Below, in pieces: positions 1-8,339 of a stretch of DNA of 64,000 bases. Every line of letters starts with the position of its first letter. Positions within the stretch are counted from its first letter, which is position 1. Made by a program: the position numbers and the translations under genes. This DNA comes from Sacculina carcini. Taxonomy: Eukaryota > Arthropoda > Thecostraca > Sacculinidae. The notes beneath the pieces are model-generated. The model was not told the DNA's origin. It ran no database searches and saw nothing but the letters and a program-made list of their open reading frames with translations. The stretch covers positions 2,801,042-2,865,041 of the forward strand of contig OU696597.1 of NCBI GenBank assembly GCA_916048095.2, read 5' to 3'.

Positions 1-267
1 TGTCCCGTGCAGCTCGCTGCCACCGCAGAACCGACCCTCTCCACGCTATGACACCATAAGAGCGGAAAACTTATTAGAGGGCCACCTCCCCAGAATGCAT
101 GATACAACACATGACTGATATCTGGTATCATTTACTGCTGGGTGGACAGGGGCAGTTGGATTATATAATTATCCCATTAACGTGGAGTGTAGAATTCACC
201 GTGTTTTGTTCAATGTACTGTTGTACCGTGTTCATGTATTCATTGAGTGTTGGCCGTGTTGGCTAAT

Positions 268-339
268 AAAAAGACCTGGAATAATAAAAAACGTGCATAA
301 TAATAATAAAATTGATTTTTTATTATTCCAGGCCTTTTT
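268..339. repeat. AT-rich hairpin with 24-bp arms
   Basis: Left arm 268-291 and right arm 316-339 are reverse complements with one mismatch, around a 24-nt loop. The arms include CCTGGAATAATAAAAAA and its complement. It could fold as a strong cruciform or be a MITE end pair; no target duplication is evident. The same structure is at 9185-9256. Confidence 0.75.
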
Positions 340-583
340 ATTATTATTACTAGCATTATTGTAGAAGTACTAACATTATTGCTATTAAACGCAGGTATTT
401 CTATGACGACCAAAGTGAGACTGCTGCTTTATCTGCTTACAATTGCTGCTACTGACGCAAATTCCACCAATATTGTGAGAAAATACACACACACACACAT
501 ATATACATATACAGCTGCGAAATCAGCTGGTTGACCTGTAACTAAGAGCCGACAGAGCCGAGGATGAAAGTTGGAGGAAAAAC

Positions 584-1091
584 GTGTGCATATCAGGTAT
601 GCAAGAAACTGTGCACGAGACATGGGAGCAGACAGCACAGTGTGTCAATAATCTGCTGGTAGATAAGATGAATCTGCCAGAGATGAAAATTGAGAGAGCA
701 CGTCGTGTCGGACGTCCGTCAGGTGACCGTCCACGTAACATCATTGTTCAATTTGACCGCAATTCGGATCGAGATACAACTATGCGTAACACGCGCAAAT
801 TGAAAGGGTCTGGGATATTCATTAATGAGGACCTCTGCGCTGCCTCGCAACAAAAAAAAGAAAGAGCAAATGCCGTTACTGAAGGAGGCGAGAGCTCGTG
901 GAAAAATCGCCTATTTCAAACACACACGCCTGATAATCCGCGATAGACAGATGGCAGAATCAGCTGATCGTGACGCGCCAGACAATCGCCAGGTTCAACA
1001 CGCGAGCATCGCTGGCACAAACATGCAGTCACATCGCTGCCGGCCAAATTACTGGGTCCGGCCGCAGTTAATATTAAACCCATTGATGTAA
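584..1091 (+). pseudogene. L1/Tx1-type ORF1 (RNA-binding protein) C-terminal relic
   Basis: The translation has an ARRVGRPSGDRPRNI-type motif, followed by a basic stretch, RKLKGSGIFINEDL, and then KEARARGKIAYFKHTRLIIRD. This order is characteristic of the RRM/C-terminal domain of L1-like ORF1 proteins, which coat LINE RNA as an RNP. The first part (584-946) and the last part (825-1091) lie in different frames. The switch falls at the oligo-A run near 851-866, so the gene is frameshifted. No coiled coil or N-terminus is present. It lies only in the long-unit block, followed by a fragment of a different LINE (RNase H), so the two were brought together by rearrangement. Confidence 0.7.
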
Positions 1092-1237
1092 CTTCAATCT
1101 ATTTCTAAAATTTTAAAATACATACAAATTCGATGTTATAAATAAAAATGAAATATAATTTTTGTATTAATTGGCATGTAATTTGCACACAACAACAATA
1201 ACAACAACAGAAGAATGAATGTGAAGAATGTGAAGTT

Positions 1238-1450
1238 ATGATACTGTGGGTACCGGGACACGCAGGTATCAAAGGTAATGAAATGGCTGACCAACTGGCT
1301 AAAAACGCGCTATCGCATCGGCCCGTTAATATAGGAATCACAAGGACTATTATGCGTTTCTAAAAACACAATTCGACAAATACCTACAGAAAAACTAGAG
1401 GGCAATTCGTGTTGTTCGTCTAATCAGCCTAATTAAGCGTTTGACTTGCA
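1238..1450 (+). pseudogene. LINE RNase H fragment, long-unit first arm (frameshifted)
   Basis: Encodes WVPGHAGIKGNEMADQLAK, the C-terminal part of the RNase HI domain found in I/Jockey-group non-LTR retrotransposons, where the Asp of MADQLA is the last catalytic-region acidic residue. After NIGIT a 4-nt loss (ACAAGGAC, where short units have ACAAGAGAGGAC) breaks the frame. Only about 45 residues of a ~120-residue domain remain. A GT microsatellite follows at about 1495-1510. Confidence 0.78.
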
Positions 1451-1787
1451 ATTCCATTTTATCCATGCTGTGCTGGTGTGCCGCTTGTTTGTCTGTGTGT
1501 GTGTGTGTGTCAATGTAATTATCTACTCACTGTTTGATGTATAAAGGGTGATCGTATTTCCAATATCCTAGAAGACAACACTTTCTACGCCCGCGTGTGC
1601 AAAAAAATAAACATATCTTTGGGTGGGGCTCAGCACGGTGGTTTAGAACACTTTTTGAGGGGCGCTTCACTCCCTCTAAGCCCCCTCCCCCTTAACGACG
1701 CCACCAACGAATTAGAAGGACATTCATATGCACGTTTATGTTAAAGGCTAAAGATTAAATGCTTCAAGTGACAGCTGCTACACGGTG

Positions 1788-1913
1788 CAGGACGGCAATC
1801 GCGCAGAATACACACACATACGAATGGCAACTTCAACAGTTTTATCAGTGAACCTATCAGTTGTCGTGATAGTTTTTGTTGTGCCGTTTATGAATTCCGC
1901 GATTGCCGTCCTG
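1788..1913. mobile_element. 126-bp inverted-repeat element (hAT-like MITE candidate)
   Basis: Ends are perfect 16-bp inverted repeats, CAGGACGGCAATCGCG and its complement. CAG...CTG termini are usual in hAT elements. No clean 8-bp duplication abuts them; an imperfect flanking repeat CTACACGG occurs at 1778-1785 and 1922-1929. The right flank runs straight into gag copy I. Other copies: 10705-10830, 17816-17941, 24876-25001, 31942-32067, 39004-39129, 46064-46189. Confidence 0.55.
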
Positions 1914-1945
1914 GTGATGTTCTACACGGCAGGTTTGGTAGCAGG

Positions 1946-2626
1946 ATGAGTGTGGCCGAACAATACCACACCCTTCGTGTGCTATTGTGTGATAAAATAC
2001 GCACACACACATATCTATCTAAAATAATCGCAGATTTCCCTGAGAATTGTGTGCAGGCGTCTACGCTACTTCCAGGATTGAAAACTCTGGACGATCCCCG
2101 CGAGAACCAGCATCTGCTGAAGTTACCGCCACACCTTTCTACCAAGTGGACGTCCATGGTGGACGATCAGCGGGAGAGGCTGGAGCACGCCGTAGACGCT
2201 GCGTATGGGACAGGTGGGCAACAGACCCCTGGCTTTTTCTATCCTAGCTTCGTCGAATTCGCGCAATTCATAAAGAAGCAGGCTAGAATCGCTTGCGACC
2301 CCATCACCTCGAGCAATGCACTCCGGGATACAAGTGCAGGACCACCTACCGAACGAAGACGCAACCGGCATGTACGCGGACGACCTGGTACCATAGATAA
2401 TTGGCAGCACCATAACACAGGCCAGTCACTCCATGCAACCAAACCTGACAGCAGTATCAGAGCTGACAACGGTCAAAAATCAGAGCTGACAACGGTCTAC
2501 CTAGTCAGCGATTCCGCATGTGCTGAACAACCACCTGTGTCCTTATGCGGTTGCCCTCTACGCTACTGTCACCCCACCAAGTTTTTGGGTGTCAACTTTT
2601 ATCACCGACTGACGGGTCTAGGTTAA
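1946..2626 (+). pseudogene. Chimeric ORF: BEL/Pao gag fragment fused to out-of-frame LINE RT
   Basis: 226 codons. Residues about 35-128 resemble the DUF1759-type Gag region of BEL/Pao LTR retrotransposons: LPGLKTLDDPRENQHLLKLP, KW, then YPSFVEFAQFIKKQARIACD and an NALR end. From about residue 132 (nt 2337) the DNA is instead LINE RT and thumb. Its YADD codons at 2373-2384 are read in the wrong frame, so the C-terminal ~90 residues are mostly nonsense. A final stretch (TKFLGVNFYHRLTG) falls back into the thumb frame. In the flank at 54015-54240 the same RT sequence continues upstream in its own frame, showing that the junction is secondary. The ATG is simply the first in the frame; no promoter is recognised. 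Confidence 0.68.
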
Positions 2627-2633
2627 ATGCGTA

Positions 2634-2808
2634 AGAATTCAAGAACAATAAAAACGCTAATTTATTAAAAACGCTTAAAACGTCACTATATTTTTCATAG
2701 ATTTTAGGTTAGGTTATGTTTAGCTAGTTAGGTTAGGTTAGGTTTAGTTAGGTTAGGACTAAAAGGAATTCGTTAAAACGAATTTTCTAAATGTAATGTT
2801 CTTGATTC
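2634..2808. repeat. TTAGG telomere-like tract inside an inverted-repeat insert
   Basis: A degenerate (TTAGG)n tract at 2704-2757 lies between short inverted ends, ATTCAAGAAC (2637-2646) and GTTCTTGATT (2798-2807, 9 of 10 complementary). A perfect palindrome, AATTCGTT-AA-AACGAATT, lies at 2767-2784. TTAGG is the common arthropod telomeric motif. The insert interrupts the LINE RT/C-terminal relic. The TTAGG tracts of other copies lie at 11621-11674, 18732-18785, 25792-25845, 32858-32911, 39920-39973, 46980-47033 and, in the diverged flank copy, 54446-54499. Confidence 0.8.
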
Positions 2809-2814
2809 GTGACA

Positions 2815-3152
2815 CATTTGGCTTCAACCCCGACTGACGTACAACCAGCATATGCCTGCCTGCATCTGCCTCCATCTACACCAGCATCTGCCTCCATCTG
2901 CCTATGTGGAAGTCAGCTATCAGCCCAAGATTACCAACGTGCCCTGCGGCTACCAGACGACGACCCGCTGCTCATAAAATCAGAGCAAGCTCCAGCGCAC
3001 CGCCTAAAACAAACAAATCGGCAAATCCATGTGTACGGCGCAATAGCTTCATACACGTCACTACTGATATGACGGCGACAGCAATAAAACACTCGGCATA
3101 AGTGCCCAGTGTGTCACTAGCCTATCAGTAAGAGCGGCCGATCGCCAACGCT
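2815..3152 (+). pseudogene. Degraded LINE segment between RT thumb and C-terminus
   Basis: Part of the same LINE relic as 2337-2633 and 3153-3455, and collinear with 54557-54895 in the flank. Frames are repeatedly broken. A short stretch (QRALRLPDDDPLL) looks like the region before the C-terminal zinc knuckle. It contains a near-duplicate CATCTGCCTCCATCT motif at 2868-2901. Present in every unit at the same offset. Confidence 0.45.
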
Positions 3153-3455
3153 ATGGTCGACCACAATGTCGGCATCAGCGTGTGGCCATCTAATCACCAC
3201 TGCGGTGCGGACGACGACACGACCGAACATTATATTTATCACTGCCCAGCGCACGCACGAGACCGCTTGGATTTGATTCCTGCGACTGAACAACCAACAC
3301 CAGAGGATCTGCCCGAGTTCGACCGCCGCTCGGGGCGCAATCGCTCCGGGTATAGCCAACGCGACCTAGATACACACCTAGATACAGCTTCTAAATGCAC
3401 GGTTTCATCTAAAACTGGGAGTATTTGTGAAAATAATGCACCGGCGTGCGCATAA
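3153..3455 (+). pseudogene. LINE C-terminal zinc-knuckle fragment
   Basis: Contains HHCGADDDTTEHYIYHCPAH, the C-x-x-C...H...C type knuckle found at the C-terminus of I/Jockey-group LINE polymerases (the first Cys appears lost). About 40 residues are recognisable; the rest is tail sequence. It belongs to the same element as the RT thumb upstream. In the source-like flank copy (54896-55198) the frame is also open with a few substitutions. Confidence 0.72.
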
Positions 3456-3886
3456 TATCAACTAACAGTGCACCGCAGCACATACAGACTGCACCGACGT
3501 ATGCCGAAAGCTGTGACGTCACCAATTCGTGAAACGGCCTTGTATCTAGGTGGCATTGGTATAGCACATGCTGAACGCCGTCTAAGAAAAGAAAGTGGTT
3601 GTGGAAATGTATGTATGTGTGTGTATATGTGTGTGTTTGTGTTTGGAGAGCATCAGCTGTTGTGGTCAATAATATGACTACAAAATATTATAACATATCA
3701 AGCAATCGCAAGAGCAATGCTGACAAAATCAAAATAAACCAAGGAAAAAATCAAAATCACCCCCGTATCAAGCATCTATCTAGACGACCTTCAAGCCGGT
3801 ATGTCGATTCCAGCCATGCAGACAGTATCTTGGGAGAGACAAATGACAGTGATTGAGGATTGAAACCAGTATGCAGATGATGCCAT

Positions 3887-3983
3887 AACTGACTTGCTGA
3901 CTAGCTGTTCAGTAATTACTGACATATTACATGCAAACACAAACACTCACAAACACAGATACACACACTGTTTGTTGTCAGTT
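3887..3983. mobile_element. 97-bp MITE with AT target duplication
   Basis: Ends are AACTGAC and GTCAGTT, flanked by AT at 3885-3886 and 3984-3985. The diverged flank copy at 55618-55619 has the empty site (GCC-AT-GGG). So this is an insertion into the array progenitor after it separated from that copy. The interior is CA-rich. Other copies: 12804-12900, 19915-20011, 26975-27071, 34041-34137, 41103-41199, 48163-48259. Confidence 0.75.
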
Positions 3984-4377
3984 ATGGGAGACGGAAGTAG
4001 AAGACGGCGTGGCGCGATTTACCCCCAGAGTTGGAAAGTATTTATATGTAGGTAATTGGCGCAACACATACAATGTTTTAAAAACCGCTTCTCCCCGGTA
4101 CAAGAAGGATCTGAAGGTCGACGGCAGCAAGATTTGCCTCAATCAGATTGTCGGAAAAGTTTTTTTACATTGTCAAAACAAAAGGTTTTCCTCGTGGGCC
4201 CTCAACCTGGGAGCAGGTGCAGACAACCAGCATGCACGTGAGTTCATTTTTTCATTATCTCCATTTAAATCTACCGTATATGCCGGCCTGTTGAGCCCAT
4301 ATTATAATCCAAAATGTTGTAGGATGGGTGCCTTTCGAAAGACCAGCAACGCCTGTTGCTCCTCTCCGACTTCTTAA
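3931..4377 (+). other. Unrecognised 148-codon open frame, probably not a gene
   Basis: The start lies inside the 97-bp MITE; the end reads through a mariner fragment out of frame. I recognise no domain in the middle part (GVARFTPRVGKYLYVGNWRN and onward). Against the diverged copy at 55644-56084, about nine of eleven differences in the shared part change the amino acid, which gives no sign of constraint. Copies: 12848-13294, 19959-20405, 27019-27465, 34085-34531, 41147-41593, 48207-48653. Confidence 0.35.
4344..4373 (+). pseudogene. Mariner transposase stub (10 codons)
   Basis: Reads QQRLLLLSDF and then breaks into unrelated DNA. The flank at 55979 has the same start (QQRLLLFYDF) continuing into a mariner transposase. 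It therefore marks where the array unit lost the rest of that element. Other copies: 13261-13290, 20372-20401, 27432-27461, 34498-34527, 41560-41589, 48620-48649. Confidence 0.75.
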
Positions 4378-4637
4378 TGGTCGACGTTTAATGGTCGATG
4401 TTTTTTGGCAAAAACTTGTAACTGTTTTGTGGAAAAACATCTGTTTTTAGGCCACGAGGACCGGAGCTCTGACAATACGGTGGTCCAGACGGTGGTCAAG
4501 CTGTCGCCAGACGCGAAACCAGACCAGTACCGGAAATGTCGCCAGACGCGCGGCCAATTCGATCAATTGAGTCATCGATGAAAAAAAATGAGGAATGGAT
4601 TCCACTATTGGATTGCTGGGTGTGCTGCTCCACGCGA

Positions 4638-4699
4638 GTTTGGTGGCAGGAGTGTGGCCACCAAACATCACCACACACCTACACACCCCTTCGTGTGCA
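4638..4699 (+). repeat. Vestige of the gag copy I leader
   Basis: GTTTGGTGGCAGG, GTGTGGCC and CCCTTCGTGTGC occur in the same order as at 1932-1981 just before and within gag copy I, with small insertions. This is a third partial trace of the same BEL/Pao region within one unit. Present in all seven units. Confidence 0.5.
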
Positions 4700-4728
4700 A
4701 ATATCTATAATATTATATTATAGATATT
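4700..4728. repeat. 29-bp AT palindrome
   Basis: Arms AATATCTATAATA and its exact complement flank a 3-nt spacer. Unit 7 has lost 17 bp here (near 48979-48999), as expected for slippage at a hairpin. The palindrome is intact in units 1-6. Confidence 0.8.
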
Positions 4729-4880
4729 ATTATATTATAGAACATCCGCCTCACCAATTTCAATGTAATGAGGCAAATTTGAAATTCGTATAAATTGAGT
4801 CATCGATGAAGAAAAATTCAATTATGTAAATATAGAGTTGAACCAAAAGCAGAACCAAACTCGCAGAAGAGGAATTCATC

Positions 4881-5078
4881 TTAAATTTCACCATCCTTGA
4901 TGTACCTGGTATACACAATCAGCTGACTAATGTAGGAAACATCAGTGGATTCATCCAACTGCAGACTAATGCGGACGTGACTGTCCTTAATCTCCTGAAC
5001 AGTCTGGTCCAAGATGTCGCAACTCATCTCTGCAACTCTCCCTGCGATGACATCATTAGACAGAGGCACGTCCTTCAT
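4881..5078 (-). pseudogene. hAT-type (ZBED5/SCAND3-like) transposase fragment
   Basis: Read on the minus strand, MKDVPLSNDVIAGRVAEMSCDI, QLDESTDVS and QLIVYTRYIKDGEI match the start of the catalytic domain of ZBED/SCAND3-related hAT transposases; the LDEST motif carries the conserved acidic residue. A TAA then interrupts, but the same frame continues with DEFLFCEFG, as expected for this family, so the stop is a point lesion. Upstream, AKK codons extend the match to about 5100 before sequence from another element begins. The BED finger, dimerisation region and remaining catalytic residues are absent. Confidence 0.8.
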
Positions 5079-5107
5079 CTTCTTAGCACCGCAAACGCTC
5101 GAGAGAG

Positions 5108-5672
5108 CTACCAGGTACCAGCTATCGCATCTATCGGTTCTGTATCGGTATCAGCTATCGGTTCTGTTGCGAACGTAGTTGTTTCAACGTGGCCCATGTA
5201 GAAATTGGCGAAAAGCACGCCGAGAGGAGAACCCATCGCTACACCGTCGTGTTGGATGTACATCTTTCCATCTGGTGCGTAGAACGGTGCTTCTTTCGTG
5301 CAGGCACACAACAATTCTCGGAGATACGCCTCAGGAATTTGGAATTTTTGTTGTGAGCTGCGGTAGAGATGGTGACAAATGATATCTATGGTCTCGTCAA
5401 CAGGAACATTCGTGAAAAGAGATTCAACATCCATCGTGTGCATTTTCCCGTTGGGCTGAGTCGCTTTCAGAATTTTCAAAAATTCTTCTGATGACTTTAT
5501 GCAAAAATCGTCGGGCAAGTACGGTGAAATCAAGGCGTTGAGCTCTTTTGCCAGTTTACATGTGACCGACGGTGTCTGGCTTATAATTGGGCGAATAGGA
5601 TAACCATCTTTATGCGTTTTTATGTTGCCGTACGCACCTTGTATATAAACACCGTTTATCGTGGACTGTTTG
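5108..5672 (-). pseudogene. Penelope-like element (PLE) reverse transcriptase core
   Basis: Minus-strand translation shows YGNIKTHKDG followed by PIRPIISQTPSV, then a motif-A region DVESLFTNVPVDETI, then motif B DGVAMGSPLGVLFANFYMGH. The wording (YGN-KTHK, SLFTNVP, VAMGSPLG, GH-E) is that of Penelope-like RTs rather than LINE or retroviral RTs. The match stops at GHVE, before the catalytic Asp pair (YVDD-type motif C), and there is no GIY-YIG endonuclease, so it is inactive. Downstream of the break is an ATCGGTTCTG-type direct repeat (about 5130-5170). The open frame extends upstream past 5672 into antisense of the adjacent plus-strand fragment, which is not coding in this direction. Confidence 0.87.
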
Positions 5673-5717
5673 GTATTGTGTATTTTGTTTTGTATTGTGT
5701 TATATCTTCTCCTGACG

Positions 5718-5900
5718 ATGGCTAGTGATAGCCGAAAGGTACCTCGAGGAATAAACTTCAGTGAACAACTGAGTGTGTTGTCTCCTGAACACAGAAAAAT
5801 CGTGCGCAGCATAGAGAAGCTATCGTACCAGCACAACAGTGCCCAGATTGCTGTTGATTTCAACAAATCGTGCATACATAATGGCCTCCTTCCAAAGTAT
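5718..5900 (+). pseudogene. PLE N-terminal fragment, head-to-head with the RT
   Basis: Plus strand, ATG at 5718: [14 protein letters not shown], then [19 protein letters not shown] and NGLLPKY. This resembles the short region before the RT in Penelope-like ORFs, where a helix is followed by a Cys and a G-x-x-PK motif. It points away from the minus-strand RT and begins about 45 bp from it, so the two halves of a PLE-type protein lie head to head. After PKY the frame runs into a (TA)n microsatellite, and then NIKVSI, which could be the displaced continuation. Confidence 0.55.
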
Positions 5901-6184
5901 ATATATATATATGTATAGACATATATCTATGAATATCAAAGTGAGTATATGGAAACACAATGTTCTGACATGGATCACAGGCTACATCTATTTGAAGAAA
6001 GGTTTGCAGTTTGGTGTTAACAAGATTCATTGCGTGCTTCTATTTTATAATGTTATTGCTCTTGCGATTTCTCCACACTTGTGTGGTATACTACAAATTA
6101 GCTGCGCTTTTGGGGCCATGCTGTGTAAGTGTCTGCTCTGGTTTTGACCAGCGTGTGTGTGTGTCTGTGTGTATGTACCGGTAG

Positions 6185-6388
6185 ATGCACAAAATAATCG
6201 GTTTTGCGCCGATACTGCTGAAAGTGGTGATGTGCGCCGATGTTGAGACTGCCACACGCCACTCGGGCGCCGTCTATCTAAAAAATATGATCACCGAAAG
6301 CTGGACGGCCCCGGCCGAGAAGACGGCGGTGACGAGCGGCGGCGCGGTCGAGGACTTCATCATTCACGAGCAAGATCGGGCCATCATC
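6185..6388 (+). pseudogene. Captured importin-7/8 (moleskin)-like exon
   Basis: 68 codons: MHKIIGFAPILLKVVM, then RHSGAVYLKNMITESW, an Ala/Gly-rich linker and FIIHEQDRAII. This matches the N-terminal importin-beta (Ran-binding) domain of importin-7 family nuclear transport receptors, which in the remembered Drosophila protein has HKIIGF, GAVYLKN, W and IHEQDRAMIR in that order. The exon is GC-rich unlike its surroundings. It is preceded by a TG-rich tract ending GTACCGGTAG, a plausible splice acceptor. No GT donor follows; unrelated DNA begins directly after AII. The N-terminal exon and all HEAT repeats beyond this point are missing. Frame open to a TAA at 6407-6409. Confidence 0.75.
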
Positions 6389-6740
6389 GAACATAGCTTG
6401 ACTATATAATGCGCTAACGGGGAGGAGTCGAGGATTGTCTCTTGGTGTGCGTAGTGGATTGTGGTCTTGTAGGCGCGTGTGGGACATCGCTGTTCCACAC
6501 GCGCCCGTCTTTTAATTGATCTGTGCGTCGATAAATACATTGTCGTTTTCCTTTCGACATTTGACGCTACAAAAATTTAATAGGGGTATAACATAAGTGA
6601 GTATACTTAAGTATACATAAGTGAGTAAGTTATTAAAATAATATGCCCACGAAGCTACGAGACGCACGCAGATCTACTAGCGACAATCACCGCACTAAGT
6701 TTGTAATATACAAATAGTATGTCAGTGTAACTAAATTGTA
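6389..6740. other. GC hairpin and palindrome region, LTR-like but unproven
   Basis: Contains TATATAA (about 6403), a hairpin with 11-bp GC-rich arms (6472-6482 and 6495-6505, 12-nt loop) and a perfect 16-bp palindrome GTATACTTAAGTATAC (6601-6616) between ATAAGTGAG direct repeats. TATA signal, AATAAA-like GATAAATAC and a following gag fragment could suggest an LTR, but no second LTR or clear primer-binding site is seen. Units 3-6 lack 54 bp here, between ACAT microhomologies. Confidence 0.35.
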
Positions 6741-6921
6741 AATATTTTGTGGAAAAAACATCTGTTTTTAGGCCAGGAGGATCAGATTGGAGGCGAGAAT
6801 GGCGGCCAGACGTCGGACCAAACGTCAGGCCAGACAAGCGGCCATACAAACAAACAGACAAGTCTTGGTATGTCACCGCTGTGGAGTCGACTGAAATCAG
6901 TCCTCCTTTCTTCGGTGGAAT

Positions 6922-7214
6922 TGTGTGCAGGCGTCTACGCTACTTCCAGGATTGAAAACTCTGGACGATCCCCGCGAGAACCAGCATCTGCTGAAGTTAC
7001 CGCCACACCTTTCTGCCAAGTGGGCGTCCATGGTGGACGATCAGCGGGAAAGGCTGGAGCACGCCGTAGACGCTGCGTATGGGACAGTGGGCAACAGAAA
7101 CCTGGCTTTTTCTATCCTAGCTTCGCCGAATTCGCGCAATTCATAAAGAAGCAGGCTAGAATCGCTTGCGACCCCATCACCTCGAGCAATGCACTCCGGG
7201 ATACAAGTGCAGGA
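6922..7214 (+). pseudogene. BEL/Pao gag fragment, copy II (frameshifted)
   Basis: Near-duplicate of 2048-2337 within the same unit: LPGLKTLDDPRENQHLLKLP, KW and so on. A 1-nt loss (ACAGTGGGC for ACAGGTGGGC, near 7086) shifts the frame, so the YPSFAEFAQFIKKQ part is read from another frame. Upstream lies a 30-codon Arg/Gln-rich frame from ATG at 6799 with CHRC near its end; unrecognised. Downstream it departs from copy I after GTGCAGGA. Confidence 0.68.
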
Positions 7215-7482
7215 GAGGTTCACAAAAGAAGTGTTAGGACGAGAAGTGTGAGCGTGTTGAGTGAGTGTTGTGTTTGAGTGTTGAGTGTCGTGAACGATTG
7301 TTTTATTACTAATTGGTTTTTTTCATTAAGTAAATACCTCGTTTCCTCTCACTGTGACTTATCAATTACATGTTTTATGCAGAACGGCTTTAAAACAGAG
7401 AGAATAGAAAGTATAGATTGTACTTCATCGCGTGATGGTGGCGCCACCTGTGTGATTACAAGCTAATGATAATGGGATTTAA

Positions 7483-7925
7483 CCCTTTAGTTACTAACGT
7501 TCCCATTTTGGGAACATGAAGTAGAGGAGTATAACTCAAAGCCTGACTATGCTGCAGTCACAATGCAAAAAAATTTACGATTGCATTTGACGAGAAAGCA
7601 GTATAATATCTACAGTATAATTGAACACATCATTAGAAAGCTCAAGTCCTGTAGATTTTTCCTGTGTAAAATATTTGTTAAAATATTTATTAAGTTAAAA
7701 AATTGTATTAAGTTTGATATAGGCGAAAATCAACACCTCTGCAGCTTAGTGGTTTTTGTTATATTCTATACAATCTGGCATTAGCATTAAGTAGATTTTT
7801 CTAGTCCATAAAAAAGACAAATGAAGGTCTACATTAAAAAAATAATTCTAACGTAGCCCAATTCAAAATGACTCAAAAAATCATTTGAAATCTATGTTCC
7901 CAAAATGGGAACGTTGGCACCTTTT
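7483..7925. mobile_element. ~440-bp MITE with nested palindromic ends, piggyBac-like
   Basis: A perfect 22-bp inverted repeat occurs at 7496-7517 and 7894-7915; each copy is itself a hairpin (GTTCCCA-TTT-TGGGAAC). The left side reads TTAA-CCCTTT, as at piggyBac-group ends with their TTAA target. The right side lacks a matching AAAGGG-TTAA, so either the end is decayed or the class is wrong. The interior is AT-rich with no transposase. Copies: 16408-16850, 23468-23910, 30534-30976, 37596-38038, 44656-45098. Confidence 0.6.
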
Positions 7926-8333
7926 GGTACACAAAAATACCCTATTTCCAATGTTAAATTTTTTTCGCATGGAAATGATTTCAGATAGTTGTTTATGACT
8001 CTTGGGAGCGTAAAATAATTTTAAATGCTGTATTTGCTGATGTAGCACTATGCTGGCACATGAAATTCGCAGTTTTATGCAGTGGAGTTCATAGGTTTTC
8101 ATTCGGGCCCATGTGAACACGCTTATATTAGACCTTGTTAATATTTTTTGCGTTAAATAATTTCCATTGAGACCCTTTGAATTTATTCATGTAATAAATA
8201 AAATCATCGGGGCTAAAATATTGTTCATCTACCTCATAAACACTCGTGAACTTCCTATATACGCTCATGAGAAGTTAATAATCCACATATAGCCACAATA
8301 CACAAAATAGCCAGCAGTCTAACAGCAGAAAGT
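7926..8333. other. AT-rich segment without recognised content
   Basis: Between the MITE and the RNase H arm. A 79-codon minus-strand frame (7881-8120) overlaps the MITE end and resembles nothing I know. Present in units 1-6. Confidence 0.5.
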
Positions 8334-8339
8334 GAAGTT

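Larger units (their letters stand above)
1..1231. repeat. Right end of a long-type array unit (partial)
   Basis: Matches 8918-10148 nearly base for base. It is the part of a long unit lying between its two RNase H arms. It contains the 268-339 hairpin and the L1-type ORF1 relic. This block is absent from the short units beginning at 17259. Confidence 0.9.

Noticed and set aside
1629..1700. tRNA-derived SINE (GCTCAGCACGGTGGTTTAGAAC resembles a box A)
   Set aside because: No convincing box B or tRNA fold, and the spacing inside box A is wrong.
1946..2626. 226-codon frame as an intact protein
   Set aside because: The C-terminal part is LINE RT DNA read in the wrong frame; the flank copy shows the true RT frame.
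3931..4377. 148-codon frame conserved in all units and the flank as a possible novel gene
   Set aside because: Its start is MITE-derived and its end is out-of-frame mariner. Of about eleven differences from the flank copy in the shared part, nine are non-synonymous. No sign of selection.
6389..6606. BEL/Pao LTR preceding gag copy II
   Set aside because: No partner LTR, no primer-binding site and no TG...CA boundaries that can be fixed.
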